Assembly (NCBI RefSeq): GCF_030056665.1
Contig: NZ_JASHIG010000008.1
Strand: one strand, 5' to 3'
DNA: 64,000 nt
Source: Flectobacillus roseus
GTDB lineage: Bacteria > Bacteroidota > Bacteroidia > Cytophagales > Spirosomataceae
Part shown: piece after piece, positions 16,486-24,500 of the stretch
Layout: every line of letters begins with the position of its first letter
Numbering within the stretch: position 1 is the first letter of the stretch
Program-made: the position numbers and the translations under genes
The notes under the pieces: model-generated
What the model was told of the DNA's origin: nothing
Database searches by the model: none
What the model saw: only the letters and a program-made list of their open reading frames with translations

Positions 16486-17088
16486 TCATTTTTTATTTTT
16501 ACTCTTCAATTTGTTTATATCGTCCAAAACATAATGTTCGGGGTCTTCAACGTCGTGTCCAATGTCAATAAAGAAACGTTTGAGCAGGTCATAAGTTTTA
16601 TAGTCACCGTTGATGTGGTTAAACTTCGTTGTCTCCATATATTGGCAACTTAAACCAACATTAAGAACTGAAACAATTTTGTTCTGATTGTCGTAAAAAA
16701 CAAAGCCGTCACGATATATTGGTATACACATCCAAGCTGGAACGTCATTTATTTCTGTTCTCAAAATGTCCTTTAATAATTCAACGTTTGAGTTTGTCGA
16801 ACTAAAAGTATTTGTCTTTTTAGCAGAATAGTGAAATTGATTAGAGTTGTCTAGTAAATACTGTGTAGAGCCGCAAAGTTTGTCTAAAAATGATAATCTT
16901 TCTTCTTCTTCAATCGTTAGGTCATTTTGTTTTGACTTTCGAGATTTTAATTTGTCGTACTCTTCTACGAATATTTTTTCCTGTAATTCATATTCTGTCC
17001 CACGTTGAAATGAATATGTCTCAACATAGTCAAAAGCTAAGTTGTTTATAAAATCTGTCGAAGGTATGTATGTGTAACGTGGTGTCAT
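16486..17088 (-). CDS. Unrecognised soluble cassette protein
   Basis: A 200-residue protein from the ATG at 17088; the longer reading translates the site. It has a coiled, charged middle (EEYDKLKSRKSKQNDLTIEEEERLSF) and a C-terminal beta-type part: CIPIYRDGFVFYDNQNKIVSVLNVGLSC, then TYDLLKRFFIDIGHDVED. The latter phrase recurs in Bacteroidota proteins that end a long surface or cytosolic protein, but its function is unknown. Confidence 0.6.
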   Translation of the reverse strand: MTPRYTYIPSTDFINNLAFDYVETYSFQRGTEYELQEKIFVEEYDKLKSRKSKQNDLTIEEEERLSFLDKLCGSTQYLLDNSNQFHYSAKKTNTFSSTNSNVELLKDILRTEINDVPAWMCIPIYRDGFVFYDNQNKIVSVLNVGLSCQYMETTKFNHINGDYKTYDLLKRFFIDIGHDVEDPEHYVLDDINKLKSKNKK

Positions 17089-17095
17089 TTTATGC

Positions 17096-17194
17096 GTGCA
17101 AGCAATGGTTGGGGTATTGCCGCAGTGGGGGATTTTTAGCACAAATGTTTAATAGAAGCACTTCAGCTGTTATATGGACAAACTGCTGTTAGCT
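17096..17194. repeat. attC-like site 20
   Basis: GGTATTGCCGCAGTGGGGGATTT on the left, and AGCTGTTATATGGACAAACTGCTGTTAGCTG on the right. The pairing is imperfect. Confidence 0.5.
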
Positions 17195-17222
17195 GTTGAT
17201 TTTTTGTTTTTGTGTAAGTTTT

Positions 17223-17264
17223 CTACCACAATTTCCACCATTCTTTTTTGTTTCTGTCGTTTTA
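17223..17264 (-). pseudogene. Lost in-frame WWKLW tail of the 17,262 gene
   Basis: After the TAA that ends the 17,262-17,828 gene the same frame continues NDRNKKEWWKLW and then stops (TAG at 17,223-17,225). The tail closely resembles the ends of two other cassette proteins (MKWWKFW, PQWKFW). A nonsense change seems to have removed the tail. Confidence 0.6.
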
Positions 17265-17828
17265 TGATTTTTTAATATTCTCATACAGTTTGTCGAATTG
17301 TTCAGCAAGTTTTGTGAATTCGTCAGCCCAACCATTTGATAACGATATTTCTTGATAAGTTGAAGTAGGTGCAAATTCCATATTTAGTTTGTCCAAAGTT
17401 TTAAAGTCACAAAACTTAATTTTTTCAATGTCAGCATTTAAGTCAACCAAAAACTCTTTTCCCTTTTCAGAGCCTGCCCAAACTGTACCTGTTTCATCTG
17501 TTGTCCAACTTTTAATAGCTTCTAAAATATGTTTTACTTTTTGGAAGTCATTATAAAATGGAATTTTGTCTACAAAAAGTTTAAAAGTTTCAGCATCTGA
17601 ATTTTCATATAATTCTGTCAATGTACTTTTCGTGTATTCATATGAAGTTAGTCTTCTAGAAATTAATTCTAGGTCTTGTAGTTTGTTTGAAATTAATGTC
17701 CAAGTTGTATCCAGACTGTCTCCAAAAACAGCTTTTTCTTTTGGTCTGTTATTTCTACAAATTCCGTCAATGTCGCCACCATATGAATTGTAGATTTTCA
17801 GTTTGTCTATGTTTAAGCGGTCTGTCAT
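17262..17828 (-). CDS. Cassette protein with GGDIDG motif, C-terminally shortened
   Basis: A 188-residue soluble protein from the ATG at 17828. The N-terminus reads LKIYNSYGGDIDGICR, a phrase that opens a family of small hypothetical proteins (IYx.GGDIDG..R). The rest is helical. Flanking bases TTAGCTG and CAGCTAA identify it as a cassette. The frame goes on beyond the TAA stop into a WWKLW tail, so the stop looks recent. It could still function without the tail. Confidence 0.6.
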   Translation of the reverse strand: MTDRLNIDKLKIYNSYGGDIDGICRNNRPKEKAVFGDSLDTTWTLISNKLQDLELISRRLTSYEYTKSTLTELYENSDAETFKLFVDKIPFYNDFQKVKHILEAIKSWTTDETGTVWAGSEKGKEFLVDLNADIEKIKFCDFKTLDKLNMEFAPTSTYQEISLSNGWADEFTKLAEQFDKLYENIKKS

Positions 17829-17835
17829 AAAGTAG

Positions 17836-17967
17836 CAGCTAACGTTCGAGGCTTGCCGACGGGCGATTTCCCTCGTACAAATGCCCAATTTGTTACAAAA
17901 ATTCATTAGAAGCACAAAGCTCCAAGTTTGCACGTCACCACGCCTGATACAAAACCCTTGTTGGTGG
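17836..17967. repeat. attC-like site 21
   Basis: Core GCTAACG, arm GAGGCTTGCCGACGGGCGA on the left; CGCCTGATACAAAACCC with core GTTGGTGG on the right. Confidence 0.75.
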
Positions 17968-18050
17968 CTGTAATTCTTCTGTTTCCAATTTAGCCCTTCC
18001 TTATAATCTTTAAATGCTAGACTTTTAAAATTAGTTAGTTATGCGTCCTA

Positions 18051-18530
18051 CTATTGTTCAGTGTTATTTAACTCTTTTATTTTTCTTAGACATAAAATTA
18101 CTATAAAAACCCCTAATAGTGGAGTAGCTAAAACCGCCAGCCAAAAACCACCCAAGTTATAAAGTAGAGAAACAGGCTCCCATAATAGTAATGAGTCAAC
18201 AGTCCCTGATTCCAAGCTTTTCAAGTCAAGATATGTCCAAATCGATGTGATTATAAATGCAGGAACTCCAATCAAAAGCATTCTTTTGTAAAAGGATATT
18301 TTCTCTGCTATCGTAGAGTCTGTCGAAGGTGCATAAACTCTATCTTCTTCTCTTGTGTTTTTAAGTTCTTTAAAACAAGAATAAGATTTGTAGGCTAAAA
18401 AAGAAAGAAAAGCTATTCCAAAAATAACTCCGGACTCATCAGTTTTTTGGAGTACAAAAATTACTGTAAGTACAACTACAACTAAAGCGTAAGCCCAACC
18501 TTGAAAAAGTAAATATTTTCGTTTATCCAT
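18051..18530 (-). CDS. Four-segment membrane protein, unknown function
   Basis: A 159-residue protein from the ATG at 18530; the 65 extra residues of the longer reading are a translation of the attC-like site. Hydrophobic segments are around residues 10-27 (WAYALVVVVLTVIFVL), 33-50, 80-98 and 120-150. A cytosolic loop with charged residues (KNTREEDRVYAPS) lies between the second and third. The ends are KELNNTEQ. Flanks TTGGTGGCTGTAAT and ATTACGGCTACCAA are reverse complements over 14 bases. Confidence 0.6.
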   Translation of the reverse strand: MDKRKYLLFQGWAYALVVVVLTVIFVLQKTDESGVIFGIAFLSFLAYKSYSCFKELKNTREEDRVYAPSTDSTIAEKISFYKRMLLIGVPAFIITSIWTYLDLKSLESGTVDSLLLWEPVSLLYNLGGFWLAVLATPLLGVFIVILCLRKIKELNNTEQ

Positions 18531-18574
18531 TTTTTTGCTTATTACTGTTGTCTGAGTGATGTCTAATATTACGG

Positions 18575-18708
18575 CTACCAATGTTTTGCGGCTTTGCGTT
18601 CGGGCGGGTTTAGGAGCACAATGGTTCAATTTATTACTAAAATTCATTAGAAACATAACGCTCCAAATTTTCACGTCACCCCGTCTGACGAAAAACCTCG
18701 TGTAATAT
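18575..18708. repeat. attC-like site 22
   Basis: Core CTACCAATG, arm GCGGCTTTGCGTTCGGGCGGG on the left, CCCGTCTGACGAAAAACC on the right. The centre CAATTTATTACTAAAATTC is shared with sites 26, 31, 35 and 39. Confidence 0.8.
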
Positions 18709-18714
18709 GCCGTT

Positions 18715-19275
18715 TTATTTATCATTCAGTATTTGTCTAACTTCGGGATTAATTGCTTTTGGGTCAAGTCTGTCAGTTATTGCTAAATATTTTCTTGCAC
18801 TGTCCTTTTGCATAAAGTATGAATAACACGCGGTCAATTGTCCGTAACTGGTCGCAGAGCATAGCCATACTTTTGAATTTCCTGAATTTATTGCTAACGA
18901 TTTGTCAAAATACTTGAGTGATTCTTGGAACTTTTGTTGTCTGCCGAGAATATTTCCAAAACCCCAATAAACGTCTGCATTTGTGCTGTCAAGCAACCAC
19001 GCTTGATTAAATCTCATCATTGCAGTGTCAAGGTCGTTTTTGAAAAAGTATTCCCAACCTCTGTCAATATGGTATCGAGTTGCTTCTTTTCTATCTTTAA
19101 AATATTTATTACAGTCCGCAATGAAGTCGTTGTCAATTTTAATTTGCTCGTCACATTTTTTAAGTCCACTGAACATAGGTAATAAATTAGCCTTGTCTGG
19201 GCAGTCTTTTCTTGCTGAACAACTTACTAAAAGTGTCATTGAAAAGAATAGTATGTTTCGTAAATATCGTTTCAT
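18715..19275 (-). CDS. TPR lipoprotein
   Basis: A 186-residue protein from the ATG at 19275. The lipobox is LLVSC, followed by a Cys-rich start (SARKDCPDK). Two to three tetratricopeptide repeats follow: the units around YHIDRGWEYFFKNDLDTAMMRFNQAWLLD, then ADVYWGFGNILGRQQKFQESLKYFDKSLAIN, then a looser one. TPR lipoproteins act as scaffolds at the membrane, for example in outer-membrane or secretion complexes. The partner is unknown. Confidence 0.75.
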   Translation of the reverse strand: MKRYLRNILFFSMTLLVSCSARKDCPDKANLLPMFSGLKKCDEQIKIDNDFIADCNKYFKDRKEATRYHIDRGWEYFFKNDLDTAMMRFNQAWLLDSTNADVYWGFGNILGRQQKFQESLKYFDKSLAINSGNSKVWLCSATSYGQLTACYSYFMQKDSARKYLAITDRLDPKAINPEVRQILNDK

Positions 19276-19283
19276 AATTGGTT

Positions 19284-19414
19284 TATAACGGTTTGGGGCT
19301 TTGCGATGGTGGGTCATTTGAAAAGCGTCAGCCCAACATTAGCACAAATGTTTATGGAAGTACAAATGCTCAATTACTTCCGTCTGCCCTACTTTTGTCA
19401 AACCGATGTAGGCA
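19284..19414. repeat. attC-like site 23
   Basis: Core TATAACG, arm GGTTTGGGGCTTTGCGATGG on the left. The right end GTCAAACCGATG then TAGGCAG is typical of the ..CCAAACCGATGT subfamily. Confidence 0.65.
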
Positions 19415-19441
19415 GTTCGTTCTTTTTCTTTGTTTGTCTGT

Positions 19442-20056
19442 TTATGTGTTTTGCATTGTATAACACATTGTCCTTGTTGTCGGCTCTATAAAAATGTACA
19501 AATTCCCGTCACACCAAAAGTTGAGTTTTTCGAAATATTGAGCCATTCCTTTTGTCGGTTCAACATTACTAAATGTTGATTTTATGTCATTAAAACTACC
19601 TAATTGGCATAAGAATTTCATTCTCTTTCCACTTTTGGGGCAGGTTGGTGTTTCGTCTGCTTGTAACCATTCAGGTTGTCCACAAATTCCGATGCTTTCG
19701 TATTCGTCAATTTCTTCCTTCTGTTCTAAACTTACTTTTAAACCTTCCCAAATAATCTTTGAATTTTTGTCAACTTCGTCAAACGCACTTGTCGATGAAG
19801 CTGTATCTGTCGGATCTAAAATTGTCGGACTGTTCGGGTTAGTATAATCAAGAAAAACATAATATTCGTCTGTATAAATAGGATGAATTAAATTTACCCT
19901 AAATGGTAACCAGCTAAATAACGGGTCTGAATTATCTATAAATCCTAAATAATGAATTCCACCTTTAAATTCATTGTCAGGAATTTTAAAGTCTTTTGGA
20001 ATATCGCCACCAATCTGGTGTTTACCATTCTCATCTCTTACTATTTCGTATTGCAT
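19442..20056 (-). CDS. DUF1963-like protein (C-terminal half)
   Basis: A 204-residue cytosolic protein. The C-terminal half has GICGQPEWLQADETPTCPKSGKRMKFLCQLGSF, which matches the GG.P.W.Q....CP...KM.FL.QL pattern of DUF1963/YwqG-like proteins and recurs in the 24,501-25,760 gene. The end NLYIFIEPTTRTMCY resembles the last strands of that fold. YwqG-like proteins often sit in immunity or cassette loci; their biochemistry is unknown. Confidence 0.65.
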   Translation of the reverse strand: MQYEIVRDENGKHQIGGDIPKDFKIPDNEFKGGIHYLGFIDNSDPLFSWLPFRVNLIHPIYTDEYYVFLDYTNPNSPTILDPTDTASSTSAFDEVDKNSKIIWEGLKVSLEQKEEIDEYESIGICGQPEWLQADETPTCPKSGKRMKFLCQLGSFNDIKSTFSNVEPTKGMAQYFEKLNFWCDGNLYIFIEPTTRTMCYTMQNT

Positions 20057-20118
20057 TTTTTGTTCTTAAATAGTTTGTCAAAAAGTCCCATAGGTTTTCG
20101 GTGTATCGTTTTAGAATG

Positions 20119-20241
20119 ACTGCCAACGTTTTGGCGATTGGCGAAGAAGCGGATTTCGGAGCACTAAACTGTCTGCCAATACAGAACTTGATACGAAGCA
20201 CAAAGACTGAAACCGCTTTTTGGACAAACGCCTGTTATGCG
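20119..20241. repeat. attC-like site 24
   Basis: Core TGCCAACG with TTTTGGCGATTGGCGAAG on the left; TTTTTGGACAAACGCCTG with core GTTATGCG on the right. The flanks GGCAGT and ACTGCC around the 19,442 gene match. Confidence 0.65.
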
Positions 20242-20284
20242 TTCGATTTTCTGTCCTATCGTTACACTTGTCTATTTTCATTTT

Positions 20285-20716
20285 CTAAAAGATCCAATTA
20301 ATAATAGTAACAAGTCCAACCACAACAGAAATCAGAAGAATAATTGCAATTAGCCCGCAACCAAATGGCATTAGCTTGTCTAAAAATGTCGATTTATATT
20401 CTGATTTTGGCTTTAACTTTTGTTTGTCTGCAATTGGTTCAATATACTGAATGAATATGTCGCTGTTTTCGTCCACCCAATCTTCTTCATATTCAAACGG
20501 AATAATATTTTTCTCTGGGTCTGACAACACACTTTCTATTTCTTGAGCTGATTTTAATAGTTCGAGTGCAAATAATTCAAGACCTTCTTTATTGGCTCTT
20601 ACGAAACTTTCGTCCGAGCCACCTCCGTATTGTGAAATTCCGAAAATCCCTTGTTGTTTGAGTTCGACTTCGTCAAATTGGTCAATAATTTTTTGTAGTT
20701 TCTCTTTTGTCAGCAT
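20285..20716 (-). CDS. Tail-anchored membrane protein, unknown function
   Basis: A 143-residue protein. The soluble part includes QYGGGSDESFVRANKEGLELFALELLKSAQ. Near the C-terminus a single membrane segment (GCGLIAIILLISVVVGLVTIINW) follows a basic stretch, giving a tail-anchored topology with the N-terminus in the cytosol. No family is assigned, although proteins with a GGGSDESF phrase occur near cassette genes. Confidence 0.6.
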   Translation of the reverse strand: MLTKEKLQKIIDQFDEVELKQQGIFGISQYGGGSDESFVRANKEGLELFALELLKSAQEIESVLSDPEKNIIPFEYEEDWVDENSDIFIQYIEPIADKQKLKPKSEYKSTFLDKLMPFGCGLIAIILLISVVVGLVTIINWIF

Positions 20717-20733
20717 TTATTTTATCTTTTGTT

Positions 20734-20778
20734 TAGGTGTGGTTTCTTAAATTGACGCAAAACGGCTGTTACGGCTAG
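20734..20778. repeat. Truncated attC-like site 25
   Basis: Only a right arm remains (GACGCAAAACGGCTGTTAC); the left arm and centre seem deleted. It is about 45 bp against a usual 130. Confidence 0.45.
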
Positions 20779-21329
20779 TATTTCTTTCTGTCATAGTTAA
20801 TTATAACTTCAGTTTTTGGTGTCCATTCAAGTCCACCGATATTATACATTTTTGAGTCAATCAATATGAGCGAATGCCCATTGTAAACATAAGTATCGTC
20901 CCGAAATTTTATTTTTTTTCTTTCTTCATTGTCAACGTGTGGAATGTCATATTCTGCGATAAATACTTTATTTCCTTCAACTTTATATGTCATTTCATAG
21001 TCTTCTTCCATTTCGCAATTGTAACTTACTCCTTTTCCGTTTACTTGAAATTTTAAATACGATTCACAGTTGTCAAATGGTATGTAAATCCAACGGTTAT
21101 TTGTTAAAAAGTCTGTTGAGATTGTCTTTACTGATATTGTATCTAATATGGACTTGAACAATTCTTGACCGACTTTCTTTTTAGCTTCTTGAGCTGTGTT
21201 TTTTTCCGTCAATACTAATTCGGTCTGATTTTTTTCAGAATTAGTAGTCTGCTGTTCATTTTGTCTTGTTTTTTGTCCACAAGAACTCAAAAATGTCAAA
21301 GCAATTATTGTCTGTATCGTTGTCTTCAT
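20775..21329 (-). CDS. Putative lipoprotein, unknown function
   Basis: A 184-residue protein from the ATG at 21329, with a lipobox (FLSSC). A low-complexity polar linker (rich in Q, N, E, T) follows, then a folded part: TNNRWIYIPFDNCESYLKFQ, GKGVSYNCEMEEDYEMTYKVEGNKVFIAEYDIPHVDNEE. It looks like a small lipocalin-like beta barrel, as in many Bacteroidota lipoproteins. Flanks TTACGGCTA and TAGCCATAA match. Confidence 0.6.
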   Translation of the reverse strand: MKTTIQTIIALTFLSSCGQKTRQNEQQTTNSEKNQTELVLTEKNTAQEAKKKVGQELFKSILDTISVKTISTDFLTNNRWIYIPFDNCESYLKFQVNGKGVSYNCEMEEDYEMTYKVEGNKVFIAEYDIPHVDNEERKKIKFRDDTYVYNGHSLILIDSKMYNIGGLEWTPKTEVIINYDRKKY

Positions 21330-21336
21330 AATATTA

Positions 21337-21470
21337 GCCATAACGTTTTGCAGCTTTACGTTCGGGCGGGTTTAGGAGCACAATGGTTCAATTTATTACT
21401 AATGTGTGATTGAAGAAGTACAAAGCTCCAACTGATACGTCATCCCGTCTGAGGCAAAACCCGTGTCAGG
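21337..21470. repeat. attC-like site 26
   Basis: Core CCATAACG, arm GCAGCTTTACGTTCGGGCGGG on the left, CCCGTCTGAGGCAAAACCC with core GTCAGGC on the right. Confidence 0.8.
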
Positions 21471-21476
21471 CATTCA

Positions 21477-22058
21477 TTATTTTATATCTATTCGTAAATA
21501 TCTCAATACTTTATGGTTTCCGCAATCATAGTCATAACCGAAAATTGTCACTTTATGCTTTTTAGTTACAACACTGTCAATTGCGAAATTGTCGGGAATA
21601 AACTCTTCATTAATTATTTTATAACCTTTGTCTGCGTCCAAAATAATAGCTTTATGGGGCTGCCAACAATGTCCGCTTGCATATGGCGGAGTTAACCAAT
21701 AAGTAATTACTGCGTCCTGACTTTTATTACCATTCAATTCCGTCAAATAAATTTTATTAAAGTCAACGCTGAGGTCTGTGTCTTTCACTCTCTCTGCGTT
21801 AGGTAAGTTGTCTGAATTGTAATAACCTTTGTTTTTAAAGTGTATGTAAAGAACTTCCTTTGCTATGCTGTCTGTTAAATTTTCCCTGTTGATATTCGAC
21901 TTCACTATTCCTTTTAGAATGATAATCGTGTCTATTGTTGGGATGCTGTCCTGTTTTGATACATTTTGAATAACAGAAGTACCTCCTTGTTTAATTGCTG
22001 TTTTATTGTCACACGAAACTAAAAGTAAAGCTGTCAGCAGAATAATATAAGATTTCAT
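21477..22058 (-). CDS. Putative lipoprotein, unknown function
   Basis: A 193-residue protein with lipobox LLLVSC at residues 11-16. After a polar linker comes a folded region with DAVITYWLTPPYASGHCWQPHKAIILDADKGYKIINEEFIPDNFAIDSVV, which suggests a beta-sandwich or an FG-GAP-like surface with two nearby cysteines. The C-terminus is LRYLRIDIK. Its family is not recognised; homologues would be expected as short lipoproteins. Confidence 0.6.
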   Translation of the reverse strand: MKSYIILLTALLLVSCDNKTAIKQGGTSVIQNVSKQDSIPTIDTIIILKGIVKSNINRENLTDSIAKEVLYIHFKNKGYYNSDNLPNAERVKDTDLSVDFNKIYLTELNGNKSQDAVITYWLTPPYASGHCWQPHKAIILDADKGYKIINEEFIPDNFAIDSVVTKKHKVTIFGYDYDCGNHKVLRYLRIDIK

Positions 22059-22091
22059 TGTTGTCTCGTTGTTGTGTCTCTTTTAGAATGA

Positions 22092-22284
22092 CCGCTAACG
22101 TTGAAGCATTGGCTCAGGCAGGGGATTTGTTATTCGTCTGCCGATGCTGTTGATTAAAGGTAAATTGTTCATTGCTTATTCTAAAGCTGATTAGAAAATG
22201 ACCAGCCGATAACTGCTGTTTATTAGCGAACTTCCGTTGATTGAACTTGCGTTAGTCCTGCTTGCGCCAATGCACTGTTGCCTG
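22092..22284. repeat. attC-like site 27 (long class)
   Basis: Core GCTAACG, arm GCATTGGCTCAGGCAGG on the left pairs with CCTGCTTGCGCCAATGC on the right; core GTTGCCTG. Confidence 0.75.
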
Positions 22285-22296
22285 CTGTCGTTTCTA

Positions 22297-22866
22297 TCAG
22301 GAAGAAATTTTCACTTCAATAAAATCAATCCAGCTGTCACCATTTTGTTCTATCCAGTTTTTTGCTTTTTCTGTTACGATGAACCAATATTTGTTGTCTG
22401 GCAGCATAATGTCAAAGTCTGGGTTATAAACTTGGAAAGTGTCGTCTTTTTCAAATGTTCCACTCGTTGGAACAACTACTTCCCAAACGTCTTCCATTTT
22501 TGCCGCTAACTCTTGCGAATGCGGTTGGTCTAAAATATAGCCTTCTGGTTCTCCGATTTTGGGATAAAATTCTGTTTCGTCTTTGTTTGTGTCCCATGTT
22601 GCCCAGTTCACTGATACAATATGTCGTTTAATAACTGGTTTGAACAAAATGCCTTTCAAGTCCGACAGTTCAAGTTTCTCCTTAATTTTATTGGTCACCA
22701 GCAGGTCTTTGTAACTCGTAAGTGCTATGTCGGGCTGAAAAGGTCCAGTCCTTTGATACTGCAACAAATCATCTTGCCTGTCAATATCATCAGTCATTCC
22801 AGTGAGCAATATGTCGCTATAGTCGCCCCACGGAGTTTCTTTATGTTTTAGTTTGTAATAGTTCAT
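22297..22866 (-). CDS. Imm11-like immunity-type protein
   Basis: A 189-residue cytosolic protein. The N-terminal half reads RTGPFQPDIALTSYKDLLVTNKIKEKLELSDLKGILFKPVIKRHIVSVNW, which is the pattern of the Imm11 (DUF1629) family of polymorphic-toxin immunity proteins: a strand, the word V(T/S)xKxKE, then GxxFxPV. The C-terminal half has DNKYWFIVTEKAKNWIEQNGDSWIDFIEVKI. No toxin gene lies nearby. The assignment is tentative; cassette flanks TTGCCTGC and GCAGGCAA match. Confidence 0.5.
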   Translation of the reverse strand: MNYYKLKHKETPWGDYSDILLTGMTDDIDRQDDLLQYQRTGPFQPDIALTSYKDLLVTNKIKEKLELSDLKGILFKPVIKRHIVSVNWATWDTNKDETEFYPKIGEPEGYILDQPHSQELAAKMEDVWEVVVPTSGTFEKDDTFQVYNPDFDIMLPDNKYWFIVTEKAKNWIEQNGDSWIDFIEVKISS

Positions 22867-22885
22867 TTAAGGATTGTGTTACGCT

Positions 22886-23018
22886 TGCAGGCAATGTTTT
22901 GCAGATTTGCTATGGGCGGGTTTCGGATCATAAAGGTTCAAATTTTACTGTAGTTCAATAGAAGTGAAAAGTTCCAGGATTGAAGGTCACCCCGCCTGAT
23001 GCAAAACCTGTGTTAGCA
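22886..23018. repeat. attC-like site 28
   Basis: Core GGCAATG, arm TTTTGCAGATTTGCTATGGGCGGG on the left; CCCCGCCTGATGCAAAACC with core GTTAGCAG on the right. Confidence 0.75.
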
Positions 23019-23025
23019 GTTGTGT

Positions 23026-23487
23026 TTACTCGCTTAATAGTTTCAGGTCATATATCTCGTTATGGTCAATGCTATACTGTACAGACCACCAACACTCTTT
23101 TGTCTTGTCGTTTGTATATTCTATTTGTTTCCATTCGTCTTGTCCACCACAACGAACAAATACAAATTCAATTTTCATTATCTGTTCTCCTTCAATACTT
23201 ATCCGTCCGAAATAACGTCTTTTGTAATATTTTAATTGGTCTTGAAGTGGAACATTCCCGTCAAGACTATTGACATAAATAGCTTCGTTATTTTTAGTTT
23301 TTGCCTCCAAGTATTCCACAAGTTTTGCGTCTGCCTTATCAATTTGAATTGTTGTTGGTTTAAATCCCGTGTTTTTGTCACGAGTGCCACTTTCAAAAAC
23401 CACAAAGTCTTGAGAGAATTGTCTATCCCCATTGTCGCATGAGGTTAGAAACAAAATTGTCAATATGTAAATGGTCTGTCTCAACAT
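23026..23487 (-). CDS. Putative lipoprotein, unknown function
   Basis: A 153-residue protein from the ATG at 23487 with lipobox FLTSC. The mature part has the strands DFVVFESGTRDKNTGFKPTTIQID and RRYFGRISIEGEQIMKIEFVFVRCGGQDEW. It ends IDHNEIYDLKLLSE. A compact beta fold is likely, but the family is not recognised. Cassette flanks TTAGCAGTT and AACTGATAA match. Confidence 0.6.
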   Translation of the reverse strand: MLRQTIYILTILFLTSCDNGDRQFSQDFVVFESGTRDKNTGFKPTTIQIDKADAKLVEYLEAKTKNNEAIYVNSLDGNVPLQDQLKYYKRRYFGRISIEGEQIMKIEFVFVRCGGQDEWKQIEYTNDKTKECWWSVQYSIDHNEIYDLKLLSE

Positions 23488-23490
23488 AAC

Positions 23491-23688
23491 TGATAACGAA
23501 AAAGCATTGGCGATGTGGCGGTATTCTGTGTTCCGTCCGCCCGGTGCCACTGCGGATTAAAGAGACACAAGCTCATTGTTTATTCTGTTGCTCGGCAATA
23601 TTCGTCTGTCGAAACCGAAGCTGAGCAGCGAACAAAAAGCAGAGAATATATTCGTCGCCCCGCCATATTGCCAATGCATTGTTGGCTG
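23491..23688. repeat. attC-like site 29 (long class)
   Basis: Core TGATAACG, arm AAGCATTGGCGATGTGGCGG on the left, CCCGCCATATTGCCAATGC on the right, core GTTGGCTG. Confidence 0.75.
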
Positions 23689-23693
23689 CAGGT

Positions 23694-24311
23694 TTACTCA
23701 GTCTCAAACTTATTGTCCCGCTTTAAACTGTCAATAAGATTAAAAACACAGTTTATTAATTTCTTTTGTTTAGTTCGTTGGTTGTAATTGTAATAGATAT
23801 TCTTTTTCCCATTGTCAAACTTTATGAAATCAAGGTCGAAATTATCTACAACTTTTGTAGTTGTGTTTTTTTTAATCATAAAGTCGAATTTGTGATAGCA
23901 TGAATGGTCAACAGTTATTGTATTTAAAATTGTGTCAACCCCTTTTTTCGTCTTTTTAACTTCATAGTATGTAGGCTTTTTAATAATCTCCTTTGCAATT
24001 GTCAATTTGTTAGTTAAATAAAAGTTCAGTGGATTTAATGTGTCAAGTTCAATAGGTTTGTACTCCTTGCAATAGTCGAACCGCTTTAAATATGTCTTTA
24101 AATTTTTTGTCCAAAACAAGTACTGTGTCTGTTCATATGCACATGTGTCCAATGGGATAAGTCCACCATTACAGCTTAGAGAATAAATTAAGAAAGTATC
24201 AACATGAGCATGTCTCAGTTTATTAACCTCATATTGAACTTTCTCATCAACAACTTGGGCATGTATGCAAACAGTCGTGAATAAGGCAACAAGTAAAAGT
24301 AATATTTTCAT
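23694..24311 (-). CDS. Exported protein, unknown function
   Basis: A 205-residue protein from the ATG at 24311 (another ATG precedes it at 24314). A signal peptide is clear: MKILLLLVALFTTVCIHAQ, cleavage probably after HA. The mature part is basic and rich in Lys and Thr with alternating strands (FYLTNKLTIAKEIIKKPTYYEVKK, YHKFDFMIKKNTTTKVV) and has two cysteines. Function is unknown. Confidence 0.6.
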   Translation of the reverse strand: MKILLLLVALFTTVCIHAQVVDEKVQYEVNKLRHAHVDTFLIYSLSCNGGLIPLDTCAYEQTQYLFWTKNLKTYLKRFDYCKEYKPIELDTLNPLNFYLTNKLTIAKEIIKKPTYYEVKKTKKGVDTILNTITVDHSCYHKFDFMIKKNTTTKVVDNFDLDFIKFDNGKKNIYYNYNQRTKQKKLINCVFNLIDSLKRDNKFETE

Positions 24312-24356
24312 CATGTCAAGTAAGACGCATTCGTAGGGTGTTTCCTCAAAATTTGC

Positions 24357-24488
24357 CGCCAACAGATAGGGCTTGGCGATTTGGCGGATTTTTAGCACAA
24401 AAGTTCAATAGAATTACTGCTGTTGAACCTTGCACAAATGTTTCATGGAAGCACTTCAGCCGCCATATTGCCAAACCGATGTTGGTGA
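24357..24488. repeat. attC-like site 30
   Basis: Core CCGCCAACAG, arm GGGCTTGGCGATTTGGCGG on the left; GCCGCCATATTGCCAAACC on the right, core GTTGGTG. Over 90% of it matches site 36 (32,139-32,271), though the genes differ. Confidence 0.8.
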
Positions 24489-24500
24489 TAGTTTTATTGT

